DNA of 64,000 nt. It comes from an uncultured Flavobacteriales bacterium (GTDB lineage Bacteria; Bacteroidota; Bacteroidia; Flavobacteriales_G; Salibacteraceae). A program made the translations under genes and the position numbers. Below are positions 46,124 to 54,128 of the stretch, piece after piece. The notes beneath the pieces were generated by a model. It had not been told where the DNA came from. It saw only the letters and a program-made list of their open reading frames with translations, and searched no databases. Within the stretch, counting starts at the first letter, position 1. Each line of letters starts with the position of its first letter. The stretch lies in contig CALSPD010000014.1 in assembly GCA_943788145.1 (NCBI GenBank), forward strand, positions 62,001 to 126,000, in the 5' to 3' direction.

Positions 46124-46211
46124 GATAATGGGATAATGGGATAATGGGATAATGGGATAATGGGATAATGGGATAATGGGATAATGGGATAATGGGATAA
46201 TGGGATAATGG
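46124..46211. repeat. Eleven perfect copies of GATAATGG (8-bp VNTR)
   Basis: The 88 bp are exactly eleven identical 8-bp units, followed by a partial GA. The copies are perfect, which points to recent slippage expansion. It lies about 80 nt upstream of the SpmAB start codon, so copy number could affect its promoter spacing, though no function is shown. Confidence 0.95.
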
Positions 46212-46270
46212 GAAGTTAGAGACCTCGGACCTTCAACTTTCCCTTCAAACACAAAACTTTCAACTTCGAC

Positions 46271-46291
46271 TATGGACTATGGACTATGGAC
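46271..46291. repeat. Heptamer repeat TATGGAC x3
   Basis: Three perfect TATGGAC units followed by TTTCAACTT. The same layout with TCTGGAC units occurs at 49159-49186, and CTGACGG units at 60951-60964, so these belong to one class of intergenic heptamer repeats. Confidence 0.85.
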
Positions 46292-46351
46292 TTTCAACTT
46301 CCGAATGTGGACTTTCGACTGTGAACCGCGGACATAGGCAAGCACTTAGAA

Positions 46352-47113
46352 TCAACCGCGTACAAAAACCCACTCAGAATCTGTGCTCAATGGCTCGCTA
46401 AAAGAATATTCCTCAAAACCTTTGATTTGCTCGGAATCAGTTAGTCTGTTTCGAACGATGTAACTAGTCATCATGCCTCGCGCAAGTTTTGCCCAAGTCA
46501 TCACCACTTTGTATTCCCCATTTTTCAAATCCTTGAACACCGGAGTGATTACTTTTCCTTTGATTCGTGAAAAATCTACCGCCTTAAAATACTCTGATGA
46601 CGCTAGGTTAACTAAGGTATCTGATTGTGCATTAACCAAAGCCGTGTTCAGCGTTTCAGTGATTTTATCCGCCCAGAATTGATACAAATTTTTCTTTCGG
46701 CCAATGGCAATACTCGTTCCCATTTCCAATCGATATGCCTGCAATCGATCCAACGGTTTTAACACGCCATAAAGTCCGCTTAAAATGCGGAGATGGTCAT
46801 TTGCGAAATCAAGGTCTTCCTTTGTAAAATTCTTATTGTCCATACCACGATAAACATCGCCTCCAAAAGCCAAAAGCGCTGGTCGCGAGTTTTCATCCGT
46901 GAAATTCGGTGACCATTCATGATAACGCTGAACGTTAAGGTCAGCTAAATCCTTGCTTAGGTTCATGAGTTTGGCAACCTTTTTCGAGCTCAACTTTCTC
47001 AGCTTGTGGATAATTGCTTCTGATTCAGAAATAAACGCTGGATCGTATAAGTTTAACCCTTCGTATTTATTTGAGAAATCAAGCGTTTTTGCTGGAGAAA
47101 TTATCGTAATCAT
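46352..47113 (-). CDS. yaaA: Peroxide stress protein YaaA
   Basis: From ATG 47113 (MITIISPAKTLDF, the family's fixed opening) a 253-residue protein. Further YaaA motifs: FTDENSRPALLAFGGDVYRGMD, LRILSGLYGVLKPLDRLQAYRLEMGT, VNLASSEYFKAVD and MMTSYIVRNRLTDSEQIKGF. YaaA lowers free iron and so DNA damage under hydrogen peroxide stress. A TAGATTTG -7 box precedes it. It stands alone with repeats downstream. Confidence 0.93.
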   Translation of the reverse strand: MITIISPAKTLDFSNKYEGLNLYDPAFISESEAIIHKLRKLSSKKVAKLMNLSKDLADLNVQRYHEWSPNFTDENSRPALLAFGGDVYRGMDNKNFTKEDLDFANDHLRILSGLYGVLKPLDRLQAYRLEMGTSIAIGRKKNLYQFWADKITETLNTALVNAQSDTLVNLASSEYFKAVDFSRIKGKVITPVFKDLKNGEYKVVMTWAKLARGMMTSYIVRNRLTDSEQIKGFEEYSFSEPLSTDSEWVFVRG

Positions 47114-47129
47114 AGCCACAATTAATAAA

Positions 47130-47137
47130 CAAATCTA
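47130..47137 (-). promoter_or_regulatory. Bacteroidota -7 box for yaaA (TAGATTTG)
   Basis: The minus strand reads TAGATTTG, an exact TAnnTTTG match, 16 nt before the yaaA ATG. It is identical to the box in front of the haem lipoprotein operon at 2.1 kb. Confidence 0.5.
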
Positions 47138-47186
47138 AACCCATTGCCATAAAGATTGTTTATCTTTTCTAGAACAAATCATTACC

Positions 47187-47727
47187 ATGAAAAAAACAAA
47201 AATCTTCTTTCAATTTATCATTTTCATTGCCTTTCTCAGCGCTTGCAGCAGCATTCCTGATGATGTGACACCCGTTAAATCTTTCGATTTAAAAAAATAC
47301 ACTGGAACTTGGTATGAAATAGCACGAATGGATAGCCGTTTCGAAAAAAACCTAGTGCATGTTACGGCAACCTATGGTCTTAACGATGATGGTAGCATTA
47401 GTGTTAAAAATCGTGGCTTAGATACTAATTCCAATAAATGGAGCGACATTGAGGGCAAGGCTCGAGCTGCAAGTGATGAATATTCTTCTATGATAGAAGT
47501 AAGCTTTTTCGGGACCATTCTATGCGGGCTACAACGTCATAGCCTTAGACACTGTCGATTATTCTTACGCTATGGTTTGTGGGTCGGATAAAGACTACTT
47601 GTGGATTTTGGCTCGCTATCCTAAATTTTCCTACGCAAAGACAACCGAATTGATCGCCCAAGCAAAAGCCCTTGGTTTTGATACAGACGCTTTAGTAATG
47701 GTGCCAAAGGATGGCGATGTGGAATAG
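47187..47727 (+). pseudogene. Lipocalin (Blc-like) lipoprotein, one +1 frameshift
   Basis: A lipoprotein signal (FFQFIIFIAFLSAC) leads to a bacterial lipocalin: VKSFDLKKYTGTWYEIARMDSRFEKNL is the lipocalin GxWY motif, then VTATYGLNDDGSISVKNRG. The frame is lost at EVSFFG. Removing one base from the GGG at 47511-47513 restores PFYAGYNVIALDTVDYSYAMVCGSDKDYLWILAR, the third lipocalin block, to a stop at 47727. The corrected gene is 179 codons, normal for Blc. Blc binds lysophospholipids at the outer membrane. As read, the product ends at 47591 after 134 residues and would not fold. Real decay and sequence error cannot be told apart here. Confidence 0.85.
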
Positions 47728-48354
47728 TTTTATTCCAGCATTTTCAGCTGCTCCTAATCCTTCACGAACAATAACCGTTTCGCCTTCTGAACAATCTACA
47801 ATGGTGGAAGGAATTTGATTGCCATATCCGCCATCGATGACACAATCGACCAGGTTTTCAAATTTCTCATGAATCAATTCGGGGTCGGTACTGTATTCAA
47901 TAATGTCGTCTTCATCGCGAATCGATGTCGTCACAATCGGATTTCCGAGCAAACGAACCAACTCTCGTGGAATGTTGTGATCAGGAACGCGAATGCCTAT
48001 GTTTTTTTTCTTCATCATAAAAAACCTTCGGCATGTTGTTGCTCGCTTCTAAAATAAAGGTAAAAGGCCCTGGCAAACAGCGCTTCATGATTTTAAACGT
48101 GCGATTATCTACATGCTTGGCGTAGTCGGTAATGTGACTTAGATCGTAACAAATGATGGACAAATTGGCCTTTTCGGGTTTAATACCCTTAATCTTAGCT
48201 ATACGCTCGAACCGCCTTTCTATTCATGATGTCGCAGCCAATTCCATAAACCGTATCCGTTGGATAGATAATGACCCCACCATCACGCAGGATATCAACG
48301 ACCTTAAGCAAGTCTCGTTCTGGAGGGGTTTTCAGGATGGATTCTGATTATCAT
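47692..48354 (-). pseudogene. Sua5/YciO/YrdC family protein, three +1 frameshifts
   Basis: Read in three pieces. The start (ATG 48354) gives [10 protein letters not shown]. Dropping one base from the four-base run at 48325-48328 gives [38 protein letters not shown], the family's KxxR/YPTDTVYG core. Dropping one at 48209 gives [23 protein letters not shown]...LPGPFTFILEA. Dropping one of eight T at 48002-48009 gives KNIGIRVPDHNIPRELVRLLGNPIVTTS to the end. The corrected length is 219 codons, right for YciO, a relative of the threonylcarbamoyl-AMP synthase TsaC. It is not the only possible member in the genome. The 3' end overlaps the lipocalin gene by 36 bp. Confidence 0.85.
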
Positions 48355-48505
48355 AAGTTGGCTGTTGAAGATACAAGATTATTCAATGCACATCAGCTAC
48401 AGCGCAACTTGGAAAGAAAAATCATGAAGAACTTAGCTCATATTCTAACTTCCTCGTCTCTAATGCGTCTAAAATTTCTATTATCGCTTTCATAAACCAT
48501 ATATC

Positions 48506-49109
48506 ATGAAGAAATTATACGTTCTGATCGCAATCGCCACTCCACTATTGTTTGTTTCATGCGCCAAAGAAGGCTGCACCGATAAAATTGCCAAAAATTA
48601 CGACAAGGATGCGAAGAAGGATGATGGCACGTGTAAGTATGTTTATGGCTGCACCGATCCCGTCTCCGTGAATTACGATGCGGAAGCAACGTTAGATGAT
48701 GAGTCCTGCATGTCGTTCGTGAATTGGGACAAATGGGTACTTGAAATCACCAAAACTGGAATCGACACCAACTTAGCCGTTGCACACGCTGGAAACGATA
48801 GCACATCAACACGTGATGTCTATTTCATGGATGGAAAAGCTCCTGAAAACGGTGTTTACCCAGAGGGCACCATGATTTTTAAATACAGTCGAAGTGCCGA
48901 TGGAGTGACCAATGAGTACGTTGGCATGGTAAAACAAGAAGTAGGTTTTAATGCCGAAAGCAACGATTGGGAGTGGTTTATGCTCAATGAAGGACGGTTC
49001 CATTGCAAAAGATGCCGATGAGCTTGACCTTCGAGGAGGAAACTTGCTTGGCGGTTCGTGCATCGCATGCCACCAATATGCCACCACCGATATGGTATTT
49101 TCTAAGTGA
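48506..49109 (+). pseudogene. Cytochrome P460-like lipoprotein with two GCTD repeats, one +1 frameshift
   Basis: A lipoprotein signal (IAIATPLLFVSC) is followed by two copies of a 20-residue motif (EGCTDKIAKNYDKDAKKDDGTC and YGCTDPVSVNYDAEATLDDESC), often seen in Bacteroidota surface proteins. A P460-type domain follows (VYFMDGKAPENGVYPEGTMIFKY). The frame breaks after DWEWFMLNE; removing one G of the pair at 48992-48993 gives DGSIAKDADELDLRGGNLLGG then SCIACHQYATTDMVFSK to a stop at 49109. The restored CIACH is the haem-binding site. As read, the product lacks it. Corrected length is 200 residues. Confidence 0.85.
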
Positions 49110-49158
49110 GCATAATGATTCGTGTAGAATTAGGAAAAGAAGTCATAGACCTGTAGAC

Positions 49159-49186
49159 TCTGGACTCTGGACTCTGGACTCTGGAC
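49159..49186. repeat. Heptamer repeat TCTGGAC x4
   Basis: Four perfect TCTGGAC units in the gap between the P460-like and NAGPA genes, followed by related degenerate units (CTAGGACTTAGGACTTCGCA). The class matches the TATGGAC repeat at 46271. Confidence 0.85.
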
Positions 49187-49265
49187 TTTGCACTCAGAAC
49201 CTAGGACTTAGGACTTCGCATTTCCAACTTTGACTGAATGATTAGCTAGAACTACGCCTGAAAGC

Positions 49266-50000
49266 ATGAAACAAATCGCGGCCTATTTATCCATTACTCT
49301 ATTCCTCTTTTTAGGAGCAAGCGCCTTTACATTGAAGGCTTTCAATGAGCCCACACCAGAACCGGTAAGCATTCTATCCCATATAGTTGATCCTAAAACC
49401 GAACAGATTCAAATGTTCCTAAAGGATAAAAATGGCAAGCATTACCAAAACATCGGAAAGCTAAAAACGGCTTTAAAAGGTCAGGGCCGCACCTTGACTT
49501 TTGCTATGAACGGTGGCATGTACATGGAAGACTTAAATCCGCTAGGACTTTTCGTGGAAGGCGGCAAGACCATCCGAAATTTGAATTCTGTACAAGAAGC
49601 CCACGGCAACTTTTACATGCAACCCAACGGTGTGTTCGCTGTTTATGAAAATGGCAAGGCGCTGGTGGTTCAAACTCCAGATTTCACTTTAACAAATGAA
49701 GTTCAATACGCCACGCAGTCTGGCCCAATGTTGCTAATTAATGGTAAGATACATTCAGCTTTTAATGAAGGTTCAGAAAACGTAAATATTCGGAACGGAG
49801 CGGGCATTCTTCCTGATGGTCGCGTTCTTTTTGCCATGAGTAAAGGGCTTATCAATTTCTATGACTTCGCTTCATTTTTTAAGGAACAAGGTTGCTCCAA
49901 CGCACTCTATTTAGACGGTTTTGTTTCGAAAGCTTACATGCCAAATCAAGGTTGGGAACAACTCAATGGCAAGCTCGGAGTGTTGATTGGGGGTAGTTGA
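49266..50000 (+). CDS. Phosphodiester glycosidase (NAGPA-like) family protein
   Basis: A 244-residue exported protein with a signal peptide (AAYLSITLFLFLGASAFTLKA). The NAGPA fold is recognisable by LTFAMNGGMYMEDLNPLGLFVEGGK, FYMQPNGVFAVYENGKALVV, YATQSGPMLLINGKIHSAFNEGSENVNIRNGAG and a C-terminal CSNALYLDGFVSKAYMP. Family members remove GlcNAc from phosphodiesters in exopolysaccharide or act on other glycans. It is intact, unlike its neighbours. Monocistronic by context. Confidence 0.88.
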   Translation: MKQIAAYLSITLFLFLGASAFTLKAFNEPTPEPVSILSHIVDPKTEQIQMFLKDKNGKHYQNIGKLKTALKGQGRTLTFAMNGGMYMEDLNPLGLFVEGGKTIRNLNSVQEAHGNFYMQPNGVFAVYENGKALVVQTPDFTLTNEVQYATQSGPMLLINGKIHSAFNEGSENVNIRNGAGILPDGRVLFAMSKGLINFYDFASFFKEQGCSNALYLDGFVSKAYMPNQGWEQLNGKLGVLIGGS

Positions 50001-50070
50001 ATAATTGAACAATGAAAGACATCCAGTCGCCCAAAAACCAAATTTGAATCCCTATTTTGTTTGATGAAAT

Positions 50071-50499
50071 ATGAGTCAAAAACCGAAGACGATAAAAAAC
50101 GAGGACAGCGTAAGCGACTTTATTGCTGCCATTGAAGACAGTCAAAAGCGCGCTGATAGCCAAGCCATACTCGATTTGATGGAACGCCTTACGGGCTGCA
50201 AAGGCGAAATGTGGGGGCCATCTATTGTTGGTTTTGGCACCTATACCTACAAATATGCTTCCGGACGAGAAGGAGATTGGATGTTGACCGGATTTTCCCC
50301 TCGAAAACAGGCTTTAACACTTTACATCATGAGCGGCTTCAAACGTTATGATGACTTATTACAAAAGTTAGGCAAACACAAAACGGGCAAGTCTTGCCTT
50401 TATGTAAAGCGCCTTGCCGATCTGGATATGGATGTGTTGGAAGAACTCATTTCAGAGTCCGTAATTTGGATGAAGTCGCACAATCATCGACATGCTTAA
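50071..50499 (+). CDS. DUF1801 (YdhG-like) domain protein
   Basis: A 142-residue cytoplasmic protein of the DUF1801 family: RADSQAILDLMERLTGCKGEMWGPSIVGFGTYTYKYASGREGDWMLTGFSPRKQALTLYIMSGF is the conserved core, with SCLYVKRLADLDMDVLEELI at the end. The family is of unknown function and shares the iron-chaperone frataxin-like fold of YdhG. It lies just upstream of the sigma gene and may or may not be co-transcribed. Confidence 0.87.
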   Translation: MSQKPKTIKNEDSVSDFIAAIEDSQKRADSQAILDLMERLTGCKGEMWGPSIVGFGTYTYKYASGREGDWMLTGFSPRKQALTLYIMSGFKRYDDLLQKLGKHKTGKSCLYVKRLADLDMDVLEELISESVIWMKSHNHRHA

Positions 50500-50535
50500 G
50501 TGTAATTTTACATTTGCTCGACTAAGTAGCCTACG

Positions 50536-51141
50536 TTGAATCCTAGCTTTTCCAATAAAATCGAATTCGAACAGATGTTTCGAGCGCACTACGCACCGCT
50601 GGTTGGCTACGCTGCAAAAATCATTCGAGACCGTGAAAACGCGGCCGATATTGTGCAGCAACTCTTCGTAAACCTTTGGGAAAAGCGAGAATCTATTGAG
50701 GTGGAAGGCAGTTTAAAAAGCTATTTATTGCGCAGCACGCACAATCATTGCTTGAATTTCATCAAGCATGAAAAGGTAAAAAACGAACATGCTAGCCATG
50801 CCTTGGCGACAGAACCAACACACGATTATAGGGATGCATTGGAAACGGAGGAATTTCAACAACGGGTAAAATCTTCCGTTCAAGAACTTCCGAGTCAATG
50901 TCGTAAAATCTTCTTGATGAGTCGTTTACAAGGAAAATAATATCAACAAATAGCCGATGAACTCGATTTAAGCGTCAATACGGTAGAAAACCAAATGGGT
51001 AAGGCATTAAAAACGCTTCGATCATCTTTAAACGTAGAAGCAAAAACAACGCTTCGCATCCTAAAAACAATTTTTTTGGTTCCTCATAGGGGTAAACGTC
51101 TTTTCAATTGTCATGAAATAAGCAATGGAAGCATCAAATGA
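50536..51141 (+). pseudogene. ECF sigma factor (FecI-like), in-frame TAA in region 4
   Basis: A Bacteroidota-type ECF sigma factor. The start is a TTG at 50536, the only codon that keeps region 1.2/2 (FEQMFRAHYAPLVGYAAKII). Region 2 ends NAADIVQQLFVNLWEKRESIEVEGSLKSYLLRSTHNHCLNFIKH. Region 4 begins LPSQCRKIFLMSRLQGK, then TAA (50938-50940), then continues in the same frame as YQQIADELDLSVNTVENQMGKALKTLRSSL, a full helix-turn-helix. No frame change is needed; one base change of TAA (to AAA or TTA, say) would restore it. As read, the sigma lacks promoter -35 recognition. The frame runs to a stop at 51141, overlapping the anti-sigma start. Confidence 0.85.
51087..51114 (+). promoter_or_regulatory. 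Candidate ECF promoter, copy A
   Basis: A 28-bp element beginning TAGGGGTAAA and ending CAATTGTCAT, 10 nt upstream of the anti-sigma ATG (51125) and within the sigma gene's 3' end. A run of seven T ends 9 nt before it. It is identical at 24 of 28 positions to a second copy at 55320-55347. GGGGTAAA would be the -35 and GTC the -10 of an ECF-type promoter. This suggests autoregulation of the anti-sigma gene by the adjacent sigma factor. Confidence 0.65.
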
Positions 51142-52102
51142 TCATATCGACTACGACTTAGCCGCCAAATATTTGGCTGGTGAGTGCGCTCCTGTTGAGG
51201 TTGAGCGTTTCGAAACATGGATTGATGCATCTGATTCGAATCGTGCGGCTTTCGAAGAACTACGCGCCCTTTGGAATGTCGATTTGGAAGAAACCAATGT
51301 TATCGATACGGATGCAGCCTGGCGAACCGTGGATTCAAAAATTGACTTTAGTGAGACCGCTTCCACTAAAACTTCGTTCAAATTTTACCGAATAGCTGCC
51401 GCCATTGTGCTCTTGATGGGTATCGGTGCTGCACTGTGGTGGTCATCGGGCAATGGCAATCGCGTGCTCGAATCAGGTGCTGAAATGGCTACGCTCATAC
51501 TGAAAGATGGCAGTACGGTAACATTAAGTCCACACAGCCGCCTCGAATATCCCGAGACATTTGATGCGCAAACTCGATCAGTCGCGTTAAACGGACAAGC
51601 CTTTTTTGAAATCGCGAAGGATAAGGAACACCCTTTCATCATCGTAACCGATGGTGGCGAAGTCAAAGTCGTAGGAACGGCCTTCGAAGTCAATACCCGA
51701 GATGATAATATGTCCTTGACTGTAGAAGTTGCCGAAGGAATCGTTGAGGTTTCGAATAAAAACTTGAAAAACTCGGCTCGTGTCTCCGCAGGCGAAGTGT
51801 GCTCTATCTCAAAGGCTCAAACCGAAATCGAGGTAACCGATATCGTAGATGCCGCGCCATTTTATTGGAAAGACAAAACCATCAAATTCAGAAGAACGGA
51901 ATTGAAACAGGTCGTTCAAACCCTTCACGATCTCTTGCAACTGGATATTCAACTCGAATCAGATAGCATAGAAGGCTGCGAGTTGACGGTGACTTTCACC
52001 AATGAAAACCCTGAAACCATCCTAGAAATCATCGCCATGACACTCGGGCTAGATTTGACAAAAAATAATGGCGTTTATATGCTTTCAGGTTCAGGCTGTT
52101 AA
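51125..52102 (+). CDS. FecR-family anti-sigma factor
   Basis: A 325-residue inner-membrane protein. The cytoplasmic N-terminus (YDLAAKYLAGECAPVEVERFETWI, the anti-sigma helix bundle with conserved WxxxD-like ALWNVDLEET) is followed by one membrane helix (IAAAIVLLMGIGAALWW). A periplasmic FecR domain comes next (LKDGSTVTLSPHSRLEYPETF, GQAFFEIAKDKEHPFIIVTDGGEVKVVGTAFEVN), then a DUF4974 domain at the end (TELKQVVQTLHDLLQLDIQLE, TVTFTNENPETILEIIAMTLGLDL). It senses a signal through an outer-membrane partner and holds the sigma factor. It is intact, though the sigma is not. The next gene starts 2 nt later. Confidence 0.92.
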   Translation: MEASNDHIDYDLAAKYLAGECAPVEVERFETWIDASDSNRAAFEELRALWNVDLEETNVIDTDAAWRTVDSKIDFSETASTKTSFKFYRIAAAIVLLMGIGAALWWSSGNGNRVLESGAEMATLILKDGSTVTLSPHSRLEYPETFDAQTRSVALNGQAFFEIAKDKEHPFIIVTDGGEVKVVGTAFEVNTRDDNMSLTVEVAEGIVEVSNKNLKNSARVSAGEVCSISKAQTEIEVTDIVDAAPFYWKDKTIKFRRTELKQVVQTLHDLLQLDIQLESDSIEGCELTVTFTNENPETILEIIAMTLGLDLTKNNGVYMLSGSGC

Positions 52103-52104
52103 CC

Positions 52105-54046
52105 ATGCGCTTCCTCCTTTCCATCCTATTTTGTGTTTCTTCTCTAAGCATCAGCGCAGCATGCCTGAATCAGCCCGTAAGTATTTCCTGCTCGAAATGT
52201 TCCCTCGAGGAAGTGCTGGATCGGCTAGAAAGTAAGATAAGTTGTTCCTTCAGTTACAGCTCCGACCAGCTCGACCCCGAGCAACAAATTTCCGTTGACT
52301 TCCGCGAGACTGCACTCATCGACATCCTCAAATCCATAACCAACGAGGAATTCAACATCCAACAGAAAGGTCGCTATGTGTTAATGACAGCTAAAAGGGA
52401 TGACAATACCTCTAAAACCTCAAAAAAGGAATACATCATAGAAGGTTATGTGAAGAATGCGTCAACAGGCGAAATGATTCAAAAAGCCACCGTTTATGCC
52501 GTTGGTAATAAATACAGCGCCCTGACCAACGAAAAGGGTTATTACAAACTAGCACTTAATACGGAAAAGGAATTTGTTGGATTGAGTTACAGCAAACGCG
52601 ACTATTTCGATACCATCATTGTCGTTAAACCGATTGAAAACAAGGTTCGCCAAGACATCATCTTAGACCCGCGAGAGGCAGCGCCCGATAAAATGCCGAT
52701 TCGAACTTCGCTAGCCACCACACCGCGAGAAGTAGAAGAATTGACCATGGTGAAGTTTCTGGTACCTGAACCGCAACGTGACGTTGCCATTAATTTGGAT
52801 TTTCTAGAACAAATCCCCGTTCAGTTTTCGCTCGTGCCAAGTATAGGTACGAACCGATTTTCGAGTGGTATGAAGACAAACGTAGCGTCCATCAATTTAC
52901 TCGCTGGATATAACGCGGCCATCGAAGGTGTTGAGGTTGGCGGCTTGGTGAATATAACCCGAACACACATGCATGGCCTTCAGGCGAGTGGTTTGGGAAA
53001 TATTGTCGGTGGCGAAGTGCGTGGCATTCAAGCCGCGGGACTGTTTAACAACGTTAGAGGCAGTGTTTATGGCGTGCAAGCCGCAGGACTTTACAACATC
53101 GTATTGGACACAGTAAAAGGCGTTCAAGCAGCTGGATTCTTTAACGTGTTGCGCGGAACGAGTCAAGGTGGACAACTTAGTGGCTTTTTAAATGTAGCCA
53201 CCGAAAACATGACCGGATTGCAGGCCGCAGGTTTTTTGAATTACACCAAAAAGGACGTAAAATTCGTACAAGCGGGTGGATTCATGAACGTGGCAGGCAG
53301 CGTTTCTGGAGCGCAGACAGGTGGGTTTGCAAATTTCTGCAAAGGTGAAGTCACGGGAGTACAGGCGGCTGGTTTCATGAATATTGCCGAAACCATAACA
53401 GGCGTTCAAGCCCGCAGGATTCATGAACATAAGTGGTGACGCCAGCAGCCAGATTTCAGGTTTTCTGAACGTAGGTAAAACGATCGATAAAATTCAGGTC
53501 GGTATTTTCAATTTCAGTGATTCAAGTGCATTGAGTATTGGACTGTTTTCCTTTTCGCTAAAAGGCCTAAACCGTTTCGACTTTCACAGCGATGAAATTC
53601 ACCCATATAACATTAGCTATCGCACGGGCAACCAAGCCTTTTACAACATCCTTCAAGTGAGTTATGGGCTCCTATGTAGGGTTGCCAATTTACAGCTTAG
53701 GATATGGCATTGGAACGGAAATCGGCAAGCCAGAAAAACGTGTTCACACCAACCTTGAAGTGTTGGCGCGACAAGTGCGCGATCCTAATAATAAAAGTAC
53801 TCCCTTCAATTTAGACTGGAAGTTTGAACCGAGTCTGAGTGTTCGAATTGGCAAAAAAACGGCCAAGCATTGTTTTCGGACCATCTCTTCATATAATGTT
53901 TTCAAATGGTAACACTGGCCAACACAAACTCAGCCGATGATAAGACCTTTAGGCCACGAAGCTCGTACCCGCCAATTTATGATGCGGTTAGCGGCCCGCT
54001 TGAGGCCGATTTTTGGGTAGGGGCAAAATTTGGCGTTCGGATTTAG
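52105..54046 (+). pseudogene. STN + carboxypeptidase-regulatory + 16-residue-repeat surface protein, four +1 frameshifts
   Basis: Read as one 645-residue protein broken by four extra bases (CCC 53411-53413, GGG 53666-53668, A7 53853-53859, GG 53908-53909); the corrected length is an exact number of codons. Signal peptide 1-19. An STN domain (residues about 25-95; CSLEEVLDRLESKISCSFSYSS, LMTAKRDD) would touch FecR in the periplasm. A CarboxypepD-regulatory-like Ig domain (EGYVKNASTGEMIQKATVYAVG) follows. From about residue 270 come some eleven repeats of 15-16 residues of the form G-x-Q-A-A-G-F-x-N-h, then a C-terminal beta-rich, porin-like domain ending FWVGAKFGVRI. It resembles LA_2272-type surface repeat proteins. 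It probably takes the place of the usual TonB receptor for this sigma/anti-sigma pair. Confidence 0.82.
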
Positions 54047-54128
54047 CCATTTTCCAGACCGCCTCATGCATTGAGTTTACCTTTGTGGAACATTCTCCAT
54101 CATCCAAGCTTCGATAAAGCCGCTATTC

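Larger units (their letters stand above)
46046..46351. other. Gene-free region with tandem repeats
   Basis: The 306 nt between the SpmAB and yaaA genes contain no convincing reading frame. They hold an 11-copy 8-bp repeat, a 3-copy heptamer repeat and runs of similar degenerate GGAC/TTCAACTT units (46205-46340). No hairpin with a T-run is seen. Confidence 0.75.

Noticed and set aside
46124-46211. Possible CRISPR array
   Set aside because: Units are 8 bp and contiguous with no spacers; it is a simple tandem repeat.
48424-48495. 23-codon frame before the P460-like gene as a leader peptide
   Set aside because: No hairpin pair, no amino-acid bias and no start signal; nothing supports attenuation.
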